A program made the position numbers and the translations under genes. From Cycas panzhihuaensis (Eukaryota; Cycadophyta), in the NCBI GenBank assembly GCA_023213395.1, contig CM041465.1, positions 36,649,741 to 36,713,740 of the forward strand: 64,000 nucleotides of DNA, in the 5' to 3' direction. Positions 9,790-18,740 of this stretch are shown here, in pieces; the stretch's first letter is position 1; the number at the start of each line of letters is the position of its first letter. A model generated the notes under the pieces. It was not told the DNA's origin. It searched no databases and saw only the letters and a program-made list of their open reading frames with translations.

Positions 9790-10280
9790 TATGCTTTAGG
9801 ACTATCTATTTTCTTGTTTTCTGAGGTATGCTTAAAGGTTTTTATAAAGGATTTCTTCAAGCTTCCCTAAGTCACATCTAAACTTTGTTCCTTTCCGAGG
9901 AACCAGTCCTTGGCTACTCTTCCCAGGGTATGGTAGAAGTAGTTAGGCCAATTTTGTTTGGGTATACTTAAGGATATCCATTTTTGTATATGCTCCCTAG
10001 GATTTTGACCTACATAGAATAATGGGGTGTTTAATTGTTTTGGATGATCGAATCGGATTTGAAACATCGTTTGTAACTCTTTCCAACTTTTAAGAATGGT
10101 TTGGTGGGCTAGGTACCAATACCAAGCCTTTCCCCGTAAGGTCAATACTAGGTCTTGTTGCCATTGGGTTTTATCCCAATTCCCGTGTTCTATCTAGTAT
10201 TCAACACAATGAATTAGGTGGGTAGTCCCATATAACTGCTCTCCGTAGAATGACTTAACATGCTTCTTAATGTAAATTTT
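9790..10280 (-). pseudogene. Second Gag-like domain between protease and RT (Gypsy-A)
   Basis: This segment reads like a retrotransposon Gag core: LTLRGKAWYWYL, about ten residues, SWKELQTMFQIRF, a short loop, then KDWFLGKEQ and a second F-x-x-F run. The G-x-A-x-x-W-Y and S-W-x-x-L-x-x-x-F spacing is the signature of the Gypsy Gag domain, yet it lies downstream of the protease and next to RT. The element also has an ordinary Gag at 12086-13529. Gypsy-B, -D and -C carry the same block in the same place. An in-frame TAG (Trp in Gypsy-B) separates two frames. The assignment is by pattern only. Confidence 0.65.
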
Positions 10281-10916
10281 GTGATTTATTTCTTCTGGGA
10301 TAATAACTCTGCTATTTAGAACAAAGTCTCTAGAAGTATTTACCAGTGATTCTCTTTCAATTTTCCTGGTTTTGGCGCTAATCGTTGGAATGGATCGGTT
10401 ACTAGGTGGGTATACTTCTAAGGAAGAGGAGGAAGGAATATTACTTCCTTCCTCGGGTTGTAATAAGGGGGGGGGGGGTAGGGAATCTACCTCAGGACCC
10501 ATGCCTAATGTAGAAGGGAGGTCGGGGTTACTATTAGCTATTACAAAACTATGAAAAATATTAGGTATGCTAGGGGGTTGTTGGTCTAGTTGGTTGTTAT
10601 CCCCTAAACTACCATTAGTCATTATATACTCAAAAGAATCTAAATTATAATTAATGTCTTTAGTTACACATTTGGATAATAAATTACATCTATGAGAAGA
10701 GGAGTTTACTTCATAGGCATCTTGCAGCCAATAATCCACGAATCTCATTTTGTTTTCGTCGTCCGAAGAGTTGTATATTTCTCCAAAATAGGTCGGTTCT
10801 TCTTCTTGGTAATTGGTCAATGTCGTGGGCTCTTCTGCAGTATGATAGAGGTTTTCTTCCTCGAGGGAAGAGGATGTTGTTTCGCTTGATGCCGTCGTCT
10901 TTGGATCCTCGTCCAA
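10281..10916 (-). pseudogene. Acidic and proline-rich linker between protease and second Gag-like domain
   Basis: An open frame of about 210 residues without recognised motifs. It is rich in Ser, Glu and Thr at the start (SSSLEEENLYHTAEE) and has a Pro run (PPPPLL) encoded by a G-tract on the plus strand near 10468. Gypsy-B keeps the same linker at 48976-49610. It probably acts as a flexible spacer, but this is inference. Confidence 0.55.
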
Positions 10917-11763
10917 GATATCATTTCGATGGAATTCCTTCCCAGCATCGGTAATACTACTTTGTTCCCATTATCCGATAAGGTGAAAGTCGCATTTTTC
11001 CAATTTTGGAGGCATTGGGTCTTGTATAGCCACAGCCTCCCCAACAATGTTGGGTAGGGTGTTGCCCATTTTTCTGTTTCCACGCTTGTGAAATCAATTT
11101 TTACCACAATCCCTGCCACGTCCACCTTGATGTCGGCTAATCTTCCCATAGGTCACACTAATAATTCGTTGGCCAATTTCAACGAATATGTTGCTGCTTC
11201 CAACTTTGGGCTTCCCAGTTTTCGCCATGTCGAGCGGTAATACGTTAATGACTACCGCCTCCATCAACAATCACTTTTGGGAATGTTTCTCCCAGTACCA
11301 TCATTGTTACCATAGGATCTATATCGAATGATGGCATTATTTTCTTTAAACTCTTTGTAATTCCGCGTTGTAGTACTCCTCCTTTAATCCAATCAATGAC
11401 TTGGCATAGGGGGATGGTCACTTGTAGCTGTTCGACCAAATTCTTCATCAATAACAGCATTCGCGGAATGTCTTCCACTGATAACCCTTTAAATAGTTCT
11501 TCTATTTGCACCATTTGAGGCTGCACCTTTGGCTCTTCTGGTATGTTCTCTTTTTCTTTCTGCTTATTTTTCCGTACATATACGTATTTGGTTTCTGGTT
11601 TTTCCATTGGTAATGTATTTTCTTCCTGAGCTAAGCCATCCAACACTTGTTTTACTTGTTTAAACCAATCCATTTCTGTTTGCGGATCCGGATATCCTCT
11701 GTTTTGTTTCTCCTTCTGTTTATTTTGGAGTTTTACGTTTTTAGTTTCTGGTATATTCGTCAT
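10917..11763 (-). pseudogene. Gypsy-A aspartic protease and upstream spacer
   Basis: The protease cuts the Gag-Pol polyprotein. The active-site loop reads VIVDGG (11257-11265), with DGG instead of the classical DTG or DSG. A frameshift follows, then YPTLLGRLWLYKTQ and VVLPMLGR, the usual C-terminal protease motifs. The N-terminal spacer (11330-11763) is Lys- and Glu-rich and contains EELFKGLSVEDIPRMLLLM. Gypsy-B and Gypsy-D also have DGG, so this is a lineage trait and not a chance mutation. Confidence 0.8.
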
Positions 11764-11794
11764 TAGGTTGGTGGCTTTGGCCTTCCCTCTACAA

Positions 11795-12170
11795 TCCTCT
11801 GTCTTATGCTCACTTGGGCTGCAGTTGTTATATACGAACGATTGCTCATATTCTCAGTTAGTTGGGCATCTGGACTTCCAAAGGCCCAAATTGCAAACAG
11901 ATGAGGCATCTACCCATTGGTGGTTTCTTTTTTGAGGGCTCTTGTGTACCCCTCGTTGTGTAAACATTTCGAGGTGGGTTACCTCCCCTTCCCCTATCTC
12001 ATCCTCTGTAGGCTTTCCCTCTGGGATTATAGAAGCAATCCTTAGTCATATGTGTATCTACATCGCATATGTGGCACCATTTGTCCTATTGGTGCAACGC
12101 ACTATTTTTTCGATTCAGTTCGCATTCTTTAGTTGTATGTGAATTCTCTTCACAGATATGGCACCATTTG
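11795..12170 (-). pseudogene. Four CCHC zinc-knuckle region of Gypsy-A Gag
   Basis: Zinc knuckles bind the element RNA for packaging. Four successive CX2CX4HX4C-type units can be read: WCHICEENSHTTKEC (about 12125-12169), WCHICDVDTHMTKDC (about 12036-12081), CLICLQFG (about 11875-11915, second half lost by mutation) and YNNCSPSEHKTEDC (about 11795-11835, first Cys changed to Tyr). Gypsy-B keeps all four with their Cys and His residues. Most plant Gypsy Gags have one or two. Confidence 0.75.
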
Positions 12171-13529
12171 GTTACCCTCTCGGCATGGTCTTTCTTTTTC
12201 GTCGTTTCTTCTTCTCTGCTATTTTTGATTTTTAGCCTGGCCACTTCCTTTATTAAGGCTTCCAATTCTGATTCCTCTTCTGTTACTCCCACTTGGGAGA
12301 AGGGTCGATTATACTGATTTTGCTTAAGTTCGCTAATCTCCTCTTGCAATCTTAATAATAGGGAGTCATGTCCTCCTGCCTGTGCATCCATCTCCATTTC
12401 AAAATCCAATGCTAAATCTTGGGCATTTTTAAATGGTTTTAACGGATGGGCATGCATCATGGCTCTCAGGTTTTCATTCAATCGTCTCACAAAATAGTTT
12501 TTCATGTTGTGGTCAGTTACCGTTTCATTAATCATACTAGCCGCGATGATTTTCATTCTGCTGATATAAGTTAGCACTGATTCTCCCGGCCTTTGTTTAA
12601 TTTCCCTCAAGGCAATTTCCATCGCTTACATTACTTAACTTCTGAAATCTTTCTTCGAAGGATTTCTTGATCTTTGCCCATGAATCATTCTTGTTTATTT
12701 TTTTGTACCATGCCAATGGTACTCTCCTCAATGTACAGGCGAATCTGGCTTTTATCTCATCCTCGTCTGTAATCTTTTTCACATCAATCAGATTCTGAAA
12801 GAGGTATACGTGTTCTAACAAGGTCCAAGTGTCGTTGAAGATCAACTTTCCAAAATCTCTGTAATCATCCATCTTAGGGGATTGCAATGGTGTCCCACCT
12901 GGTGGTGATTCTTCCCTTTTCTCCTCTTTTGGAGATGCACTTGGAATGCCCACTCCTGTATTATCCTTTCCAAATAACGGATTCTTAAATGGGGTTTTAA
13001 TATGTATAGGTTCCACTACACCTGGCACTTGTATGGTTAACGGTGTCACTGTAATATAAGCTTGATCAGATCCCCTGTCTGATGAATCCTCAAAAAGCTG
13101 TCTTGTGAGCTTATTTTTCCAATATGCCGAGGGACCTTCCTCCACCTTCTTTTCGCTGTTACTTAGGTCTTTCGGACTGTCCTCCACAGGTATACTTCCC
13201 TCTTTTAAAGTTTGTTTATGTTCCTCATTCACCTTTGATTTTTCTTCATATTCTGGGCTAAACAAGTCATCTTTGATTGGGGCTGGTGTTAATACCATAC
13301 GTTCGCCATTAGTTCCCTCTGCTTGTTCTTGAGGTGTCTGGGCTCCACTTGCCTCAGATTCTTCAATGGACTGTCCCTTAGTCTCGTTGTTCTGTGAACT
13401 TAATCTCCTCGCCCTTCTCAGTTTTGATTCCTTCGACCATCGTAATGCCCTTTGTCTGCTAGTTTCCTTCCCTTTGGGTGAAGTATTCTTTTGTGGCTCT
13501 TTCGACCTTGAAGGCCTCTTAGGTGGCAT
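12086..13529 (-). pseudogene. Gypsy-A Gag (capsid)
   Basis: Starts at MPPKRPSRSKEPQKN with a basic, charged N-terminal region of about 200 residues. The Gag core follows: VPLAWYKKINKND, SWAKIKKSFEERFQ, then GESVLTYISRMK and NYFVRRLNENLRAMM. A frameshift near 12610 splits the core; the second frame runs into the first zinc knuckle. Gypsy-B has the same start and layout (52205 downward). The protein would form the particle shell. Confidence 0.88.
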
Positions 13530-13655
13530 TGGAAAGTCCCCTGGCTGTCGGAGGCTTAGTTACAGCCTGCCATCACGACGATAGCCAGGGTCCTCTGCCC
13601 TTTACACATTCCTCTTTTTGAGGCTCCTGGGCCCTGTCCCTCCTCAATGGATGTA

Positions 13656-13668
13656 GGTAACGGAACCA
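13656..13668 (-). other. Primer binding site of Gypsy-A, tRNA-Glu type
   Basis: One base after the 5' LTR, the minus strand reads TGGTTCCGTTACC. Plant tRNA-Glu ends GGCAACGGAACCA as I know it, so 12 of 13 bases pair. Gypsy-B pairs at 13 of 13. Most plant LTR elements use initiator Met tRNA, so this primer choice sets the lineage apart. Confidence 0.75.
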
Positions 13669-13735
13669 ATGTTGACTTAGAGGTGTTCCCACTGCAGTTG
13701 TGGGAACGATGCACTTGTCAAGGTTACACAGGTTA

Positions 13736-13752
13736 TAGTTCAGTTAGGATAC
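13736..13752 (-). other. Segment complementary to tRNA-Glu D arm (Gypsy-A 5' LTR)
   Basis: The plus strand reads TAGTTCAGTTAGGATAC. Plant tRNA-Glu has TAGTCTAGTTGGTTAGGATAC. The stretch agrees apart from a four-base gap in the D loop and one substitution. The element RNA is the other strand, so it would be complementary to the tRNA. The tRNA sequence is from memory. Confidence 0.5.
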
Positions 13753-14069
13753 AGCCAACATGGTTATTCACATACATTCCACGGATTATTCAATGTTTCC
13801 ACAGAATTATATCACAATAGTACACAGCAACACAGAAATCAACACATATTCAGCATTTCATCCTTATAAACACAGAGAATACACAATTTTCCACGTAACT
13901 CTTCTTTCCATTAAGCAATAAGTTTAATTACACAGAGGGCTAGAATGCATTCATGTGCATTCCAAAGAAGATACACTCTTCGTTACATGCGCATCGGATG
14001 GTACTTATCAATAAACACTGCTTCAATCGGCTATCATACGTGCTGGCATCCGCACCATTGCGTACCCTA

Positions 14070-14087
14070 AATATTCGGCTCTCACCC
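14070..14087 (-). other. Segment complementary to tRNA-Glu anticodon arm (Gypsy-A 5' LTR)
   Basis: The plus strand reads AATATTCGGCTCTCACCC, against GATATTCGGCTCTCACCC in plant tRNA-Glu with anticodon CTC: 17 of 18 bases. The same place in Gypsy-B (52741-52758) fits another common tRNA-Glu variant. This is not a tRNA gene, because the remaining arms are missing. Confidence 0.55.
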
Positions 14088-14494
14088 TAACCGAATGGTC
14101 CTTGCGTGCTTCCTTAAATGTGCCTCTTCGTACCTTTTGGCTGAAGGGTTATGATCGCCGAGCGTACTCCTTCAATCAAGCGTACCTTTTCCTTAATCAT
14201 TAGTTATACCTTTAACTAATGTCTTCATCATGTTTGTACGTTAAATGCGTCCGCAGCCTCCCAGTGCTTCCACCGTCCCGTGTTGTCGTGCATCGCTTAG
14301 TTTAGTTTCGCTTTCTTTGGTATGTATGTGTGTTGCATACCCGCCTCTGCACGCACCTATCATACGCACCTGCACGCCGGTTTTTCCACTGCCACTGCGT
14401 ACCTCCGCATTTGCCTGCACTGCACATCTAGGGTTATCCAGCCTACCTCTGGTCTTCCAACATCCATATGATCAATTTATGCCCCAACAACTAG

Positions 14495-14721
14495 AATTCA
14501 CTAGGATAATCTCGATGAGGGCTGGAACAGTGGGCCAGATTACGACGACGAAAATTCTGATGGGCAATAAAAGGAGCTAAAATTAGGCGATCTGTTTGGT
14601 GATATTTTGGTCGAGGCTTTGAATTCTGATTATTAGGATTGTGCAGATTTTTAGGGTGGCACCTGCTACAGAAATGGATGAGATTGAGGTAGCATATATA
14701 CGCCTCTCCAAAGAGCATCAT
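14495..14721. other. Cap-LTR internal region, middle part: nothing recognised
   Basis: Begins directly after the Gypsy-A target duplication (14490-14494). No convincing frame or motif is seen before pyruvate kinase similarity starts near 14722. Confidence 0.45.
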
Positions 14722-15052
14722 TTGGGTAGCACTTCATTACCATTGGAAATAACTTCTAAAAGCAAGGATGAATGTAGTGAGGTTCAATTTCTCTCATAGT
14801 ACTCATGAGTATCACTAGGAGACTCTTGATAATTTCAAGGAAGCCATGCAAAATACTCAGATTATATGTGTCGTCATGCTTGATATCAAGGTTCTTGAGA
14901 TTCGTACTAGTTTTTTGAAGGATGCCAAACCAATCCACCTTAAGGAGGGTCAGGATATTGCCATAAGTACAAATTACAACATTAAGGGTTGCAGTAACAT
15001 GATTTCTATGAGTTACAAGAATTTGGTAGAAGATTTGGACCTCAGCTCATCC
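14722..15052 (+). pseudogene. Captured pyruvate kinase fragment
   Basis: Pyruvate kinase makes pyruvate and ATP from phosphoenolpyruvate in glycolysis. From 14753 the frame reads LLKARMNVVRFNFSHSTHEY, a stop (TAG 14816-14818, Gln in the family), ETLDNFKEAMQNT, ICVVMLDIK, LEIRTSFLKDAKPIHLKEGQ and MISMSYKNLVEDL. This matches the N-terminal A-domain of plant cytosolic pyruvate kinase, about 100 of some 500 residues. Weaker similarity starts near 14722. No intron is obvious. The fragment stops abruptly at the glycosidase fragment and cannot encode an enzyme. Confidence 0.88.
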
Positions 15053-15054
15053 TT

Positions 15055-15312
15055 GCAATTCAAAATATTCATAACTCGCTTGTAAGATGGAACTTGGGGA
15101 AGAAAATTAAGGTGATTACGACTATAGCCATAGACGCTTTGAATTCCTCCTCACCTCCTTCGTCAGAAATGTTTAGGGAAGACATAGGAAAGACAATAAT
15201 GAAACCTCTCCCGTGTTTCCTTTCCAATACAAAGTTTTAAATGCTTATCCTTACTTTGCATGGGCAGCCAATGCGGATAAAATTGCTCTGGAAAATGCAC
15301 TTATTGTGCTCT
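15055..15312 (+). pseudogene. Captured family 17 glycosidase (beta-1,3-glucanase) fragment
   Basis: Plant GH17 enzymes cleave beta-1,3-glucan (callose) and act outside the cell or at plasmodesmata. The frame reads AIQNIHNSLVRWNLGKKIKV, then TTIAIDALNSSSPPSSEMF, REDIGKTIMKPL and, after a frameshift near 15236, LNAYPYFAWAANADKIALEN. Order and spacing match the middle of the GH17 barrel. It directly follows the pyruvate kinase fragment in the same orientation with no spacer. Confidence 0.88.
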
Positions 15313-16265
15313 AGAATCACGATTTGAACAGAGTTCGGTGGTCGAAGACTACAATGATTTCGCTAAGCACAAAGGGCACCGTGATTAATCACATCGCTAT
15401 GATTTTCCAACCTCCAATTCCACCTTGCGAGAATTTGAACAAAGGTTTTATTTTTCTTAAAGTTCGGTCAAATTGAAGCAAATAGGAATGTTCTTTGGAG
15501 TTTATTCGTAAGTCCCTAAGAGGTTAAAACACAGTCATATCGAGATTAGTATGTGACTTGGAGCTATTCATAAAAGGGGTTTACCTTTATTTTTGTCCAA
15601 TTTTACTTTTGTGATAATATACTAGCACTATTTCTTTGATATCTCTTCAATGGAATGCCAAATTTGAGTGCCATCAAGTGCGTTGGTATCATTATTTCAT
15701 TGTGGTTGAAATGAGTTATGATGTGACACCTTTTGAGCTTGATGTTGGACAAATTTTAATCAAGCAAGCTTACTATATAGGCTTAGAATTTTTGAGGCTC
15801 TAAAGAATGCATATTGGTTAAAAATGTTTGATAAGAGTTATTTTTTGGTTTTTATGAAGTCACATCCTATGTTGCTAGTATTTGTATGGTGTGTGTTTTT
15901 TAGCAGACAAGCAGGTTGTATGGAATCTTGAAGAGCTCAAAGTTTAAGGCTTCAAGCATAGTTGTCTGTTGATTAATAAATGGTTGGTGAACCTTGTAAT
16001 CTCAGGATTGGGTGGTTGTCTGTTGAGAACATGTTAGGTGAGAGTGTTGCTAGAGAATGAAGCCATTTGGTGAAAGTACTTCAAGAAGAAGAAGTTGTTG
16101 ATAAACCCCATTTAGTAAGATGTGGGATCCACTTGCTACTCTTGCGAATGATGCTTGCCTTGTTGGGAGAAGATAGATGGTTCCTGCGTTGATGAAAGAG
16201 TGTTGATAGTGTTTTGATATGACATTTGAGTTATGTAATTAAACATTATGGAGGATGTGTGGGTG
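15313..16265. other. Cap-LTR internal region, right part: nothing recognised
   Basis: About 950 bases with no motif I can name. A purine-rich stretch, TATGGAGGATGTGTGGGTG (16247-16265), lies against the 3' LTR and may be a weak polypurine tract. Confidence 0.45.
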
Positions 16266-16629
16266 TGTTAGAGATAATGTTTAATAAGTTAATATTAATA
16301 TTAAGAAGTCTTTATTAACTCTTTCATAGCATTATTAAATTGGGATATATTAAGTTGTGTGCAAGGTGGTGTAGACTTATTCGTGTAAGTGTCCCATTAA
16401 TGGACCTAAGGGTTCTTACATGTGATTGGACAAGTATGAGGTGTCTATCTACTATAAGTATGTATTCGTACCTAATGCAATAATTGGAGATCATTTCCCA
16501 CAAGTTTTATTGTCTCTTCATTATTTAGTTTGTATAGTTTATATCTATTATCACCTCATGCATATGTGTTTTGTTGTTTAATAGATCTATTCATATGTTT
16601 AACAGATCTGCTATGCTATATTTCCAACA
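16266..16629 (+). repeat. 3' LTR of Cap-LTR
   Basis: Starts TGTTAGAG, ends TTCCAACA, 364 bp, homologous to 2788-3160. It keeps the intact TG start that the left copy has lost. It is followed by GGATC and then by Gypsy-C integrase sequence. Confidence 0.85.
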
Positions 16630-17098
16630 GGATCAAAAAATCTGGTGTGAGATATTTTATTGTTTTATTCAAAAAATTGCTTCCTTGGTTTGAAACAATT
16701 TCAAGTGGACATCTAAATGTGATGATTATCATTTCATAGGTGAATCGAGCTGTACTTTGGGCATCACATTGTTTCATAGGTTTTGCCTCTGTCTATTTCA
16801 TCATGAAGTCTATGGCTACAAGAATATACCTGGCATTTAGTACATCTAGCTGGAGGGCTAATTAGGCCAACAAAGTCCAATCCTCATTTCTCAAATGGAG
16901 TTTGAGACATAATTGGTTGCAAGGGCATGAAATACTGCTTTTCAGGTCTCCTAGTGTGTTGGCATATGCCATAAGTTTTTGCTCATTTGTTGACATCTTC
17001 GAATAAGGTGGGCCAATGCAATCTTGCCAACAATATTTTTCTCATAGTACTTTTAGTTCCTTGGTGCCTTGCTACAATTCCTTCATGAGCCTCCCTTC
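16630..17098 (-). pseudogene. Gypsy-C integrase, N-terminal half and core
   Basis: The minus strand reads EAHEGIVARHQG, a CX2C region (ICQHTRRP), GLDFVG, YILVAIDFMMK and CPLEIVSNQGSNFLNKTI, ending at the Cap-LTR insertion site. This covers the zinc domain and the first two core Asp positions (the second is Asn here). The frame resumes at 2787. Upstream it is joined abruptly to the pre-RT linker, so RT and RNase H have been deleted. Confidence 0.8.
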
Positions 17099-17677
17099 TC
17101 TTAGCTCAAGCAAAATTCCTTTTAGGTCCTTATCAGACCATGCAAATATAACTTTGTATTCAAGAAAGTGAATTATTGCTTGGTTCACAACTTTTTCATC
17201 CTAGTAGTCTCCCATTGTGACATATTAGGGTTGTTGCTCTGTCCCGATATTGATTTTTTGGCCTTTCAATTCTTTACTTCGAATAATCTTGCCATCCTCT
17301 TCCAATGTATATGTCAATGCTTGATTCCCTATTCTGCTGCCATATTCTATTGTAGAACATGCGAAGAAAAAATTAAAAATTTTCCTCACTCTTCCTATCT
17401 GAAAGAGATTTAGGCTCAATTCGTTGACCATCTTCTTTAACAAACTCCATTTAAAAACATCCTATAGTGAAATTTATTATCTTCACCTTCATTGCTAATA
17501 TAATTGCTTGTATTATGGAATTTGGACTATGATATGAAAATGTATGACAGAAATCATTGGTTAGTATCTCCCAATCCACCCTCTGTGAATTTTCATAGTG
17601 TTTATACCAATTTTGGCGAATGCCCTCAAAGGTAATGGCCCGCAAATGGGTCCATTTCTGTTTTGAAATATTATTTT
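17099..17677 (-). pseudogene. Gypsy-C pre-RT linker and second Gag-like domain (part)
   Basis: Reading on the minus strand from the right: HLRAITFEGIRQNWYKHYEN, SQRVDWEILTNDFCHTF, then IEYGSRIGNQALTYTLEEDG and FAWSDKDLKGILLEL. The first part has the G-x-x-x-x-W-Y and W-E-x-L-x-x-x-F pattern of a Gag core and lies between protease and RT, as in Gypsy-A, -B and -D. Copia-E interrupts it at 17677; it resumes at 22810. The linker ends at the RT deletion near 17100. Confidence 0.7.
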
Positions 17678-18119
17678 TGTTAATGAAATGTATCATGTAC
17701 AATATCAGTAGGATAAAAAAATTAAGTACACACAGGAAGAAATTGACATTGCACAAATACACATTTTTGGCAGGTGGAAAACCCCTTATGGGGAAGAAAA
17801 ACCACATTTGAATTGGGAAATTTATTGTTTGAAAACCTTTACACAAAAGTTTGCCAAAAATACCCTCTACATACCAAATTAAGATGGAAACCAGTCTTCA
17901 GACAGGCTTATGACAGCCTCCTAGATTCCCAAAACCACTTCCTAAAATCTAGGAGAGACTATTTAAAGAATGAGAGGTTCGTTGAAATGACCAGTTGCTC
18001 ATTTCAACGACCTTTACATAATAAATAATAATTAACATTAACTTTATAAAATGAACCTTTACATAACTTAAATTTATATTTAGACATGTGATCAAAAAGT
18101 AACATTAGCTTTTCTAACA
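17678..18119 (-). repeat. 3' LTR of Copia-E
   Basis: Matches 22379-22809 closely. On the minus strand it starts TGTTAGAAAAGC and ends CATTAACA. A TATA-like element (TATTTAAAG on plus, 17960-17968) is conserved in the other copy at 22662-22670. The minus-strand purine tract AAAAGGAGA (18120-18128) abuts it. Confidence 0.9.
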
Positions 18120-18172
18120 TCTCCTTTTAATGTTAATTTTTTGTACAATGAAGAAGATAAAAAAAGTCTTCA

Positions 18173-18740
18173 TCATGTTGATCCCCATTTGATGGAGACT
18201 TCTTTTATCTTTAGCAAATCTCGCAGGTTTAGAAACTTGACTTCAGTCAATGACTTGGTAAGTAAATCAACAACCTGTAAATATGTAGAACAATAAGACA
18301 AATGAATAATATTGTCAGTGACAAGATTACGAATAAAATGTTGATGCAATTCTATGTGTTTAGTTCTAGAATGAGCAACTGGATTGGTAGCAATAGCAAT
18401 AACACCTTGATTATCAACTTTAATTTCTATAGAAGAGTTGAAAAACAAACCAATTTCATTTAAGAGAGATTTGATTCAAAGTGTTTCTTTGCTTGTCTCA
18501 ACGAGTGTTCGATATTCAGCTTTGATTGTTGATAGAGCTAAAGCCTGCATTTTTTTACTAGACCATGTAATATGCGAGGAATCTAGAAAAAATACATAAC
18601 CTGCTGTTGACTTACGGTCATTTGAGTCACCTGCCCAATTTGAATCAATATACCCTATTAAGGTTAGAGGATTATTGTAAGAATTATAAGTTAGACCATA
18701 AAAAATAGTATTTTGAAGATATTGAAGAATATGTTTAGTA
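18173..18740 (-). pseudogene. Copia-E RNase H
   Basis: Copia RNase H motifs are visible: VDNQGVIAIATNPVAHSRTK, HIELHQHFIRNLV and QVVDLLTKSL near the C-terminus. The upstream part (18480-18740) is interrupted by stops but includes the YWAGDSNDRKST-like region. The domain degrades template RNA during reverse transcription. Confidence 0.85.

Larger units (their letters stand above)
3912..14489 (-). mobile_element. Gypsy-A: full-length Ty3/Gypsy retrotransposon, 10.6 kb
   Basis: A complete but inactive minus-strand element with LTRs of 823 and 820 bp, TG..CA ends and a perfect 5-bp duplication, ACTAG, at 3907-3911 and 14490-14494. In element order it carries gag with zinc knuckles, protease, a second Gag-like domain, RT, RNase H, integrase, a GTAC hairpin array and an extra 3' ORF. 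Frameshifts and stops break every coding block. Gypsy-B is a sister copy with the same order. It lies inside Cap-LTR. Confidence 0.92.
13670..14489 (-). repeat. 5' LTR of Gypsy-A
   Basis: Begins TGTTGGGGC on the minus strand and ends GTCAACA next to the primer site. It matches the 3' LTR at 3912-4734 with many substitutions and short gaps, so the insertion is not recent. The promoter should lie here; a TATA-like TTTATAAGG is found near 13859-13867 on the minus strand. Confidence 0.9.
2788..16629 (+). mobile_element. Cap-LTR: non-autonomous LTR element carrying host gene fragments
   Basis: Two LTR copies (2788-3160 and 16266-16629) in the same orientation flank about 2.5 kb of own sequence, after removing nested Gypsy-A. 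The flanks AGATC (2783-2787) and GGATC (16630-16634) look like a one-mismatch target duplication, and the element splits the Gypsy-C integrase frame. No gag or pol motif was found inside. Instead the internal region holds plus-strand pyruvate kinase and family 17 glycosidase fragments. It must have been moved by another element's proteins. Confidence 0.8.

Noticed and set aside
10460-10480. G-run on the plus strand, also near 49150, as a possible G-quadruplex or regulatory tract.
   Set aside because: On the coding strand it encodes the proline run of the pol linker in both sister elements; there is no pattern of four separated G-runs.
14070-14087. tRNA-Glu gene or tRNA-derived SINE in the LTR.
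   Set aside because: Only isolated arm-sized words are present, about 300 bases apart and out of tRNA order. No acceptor or T arm is attached.
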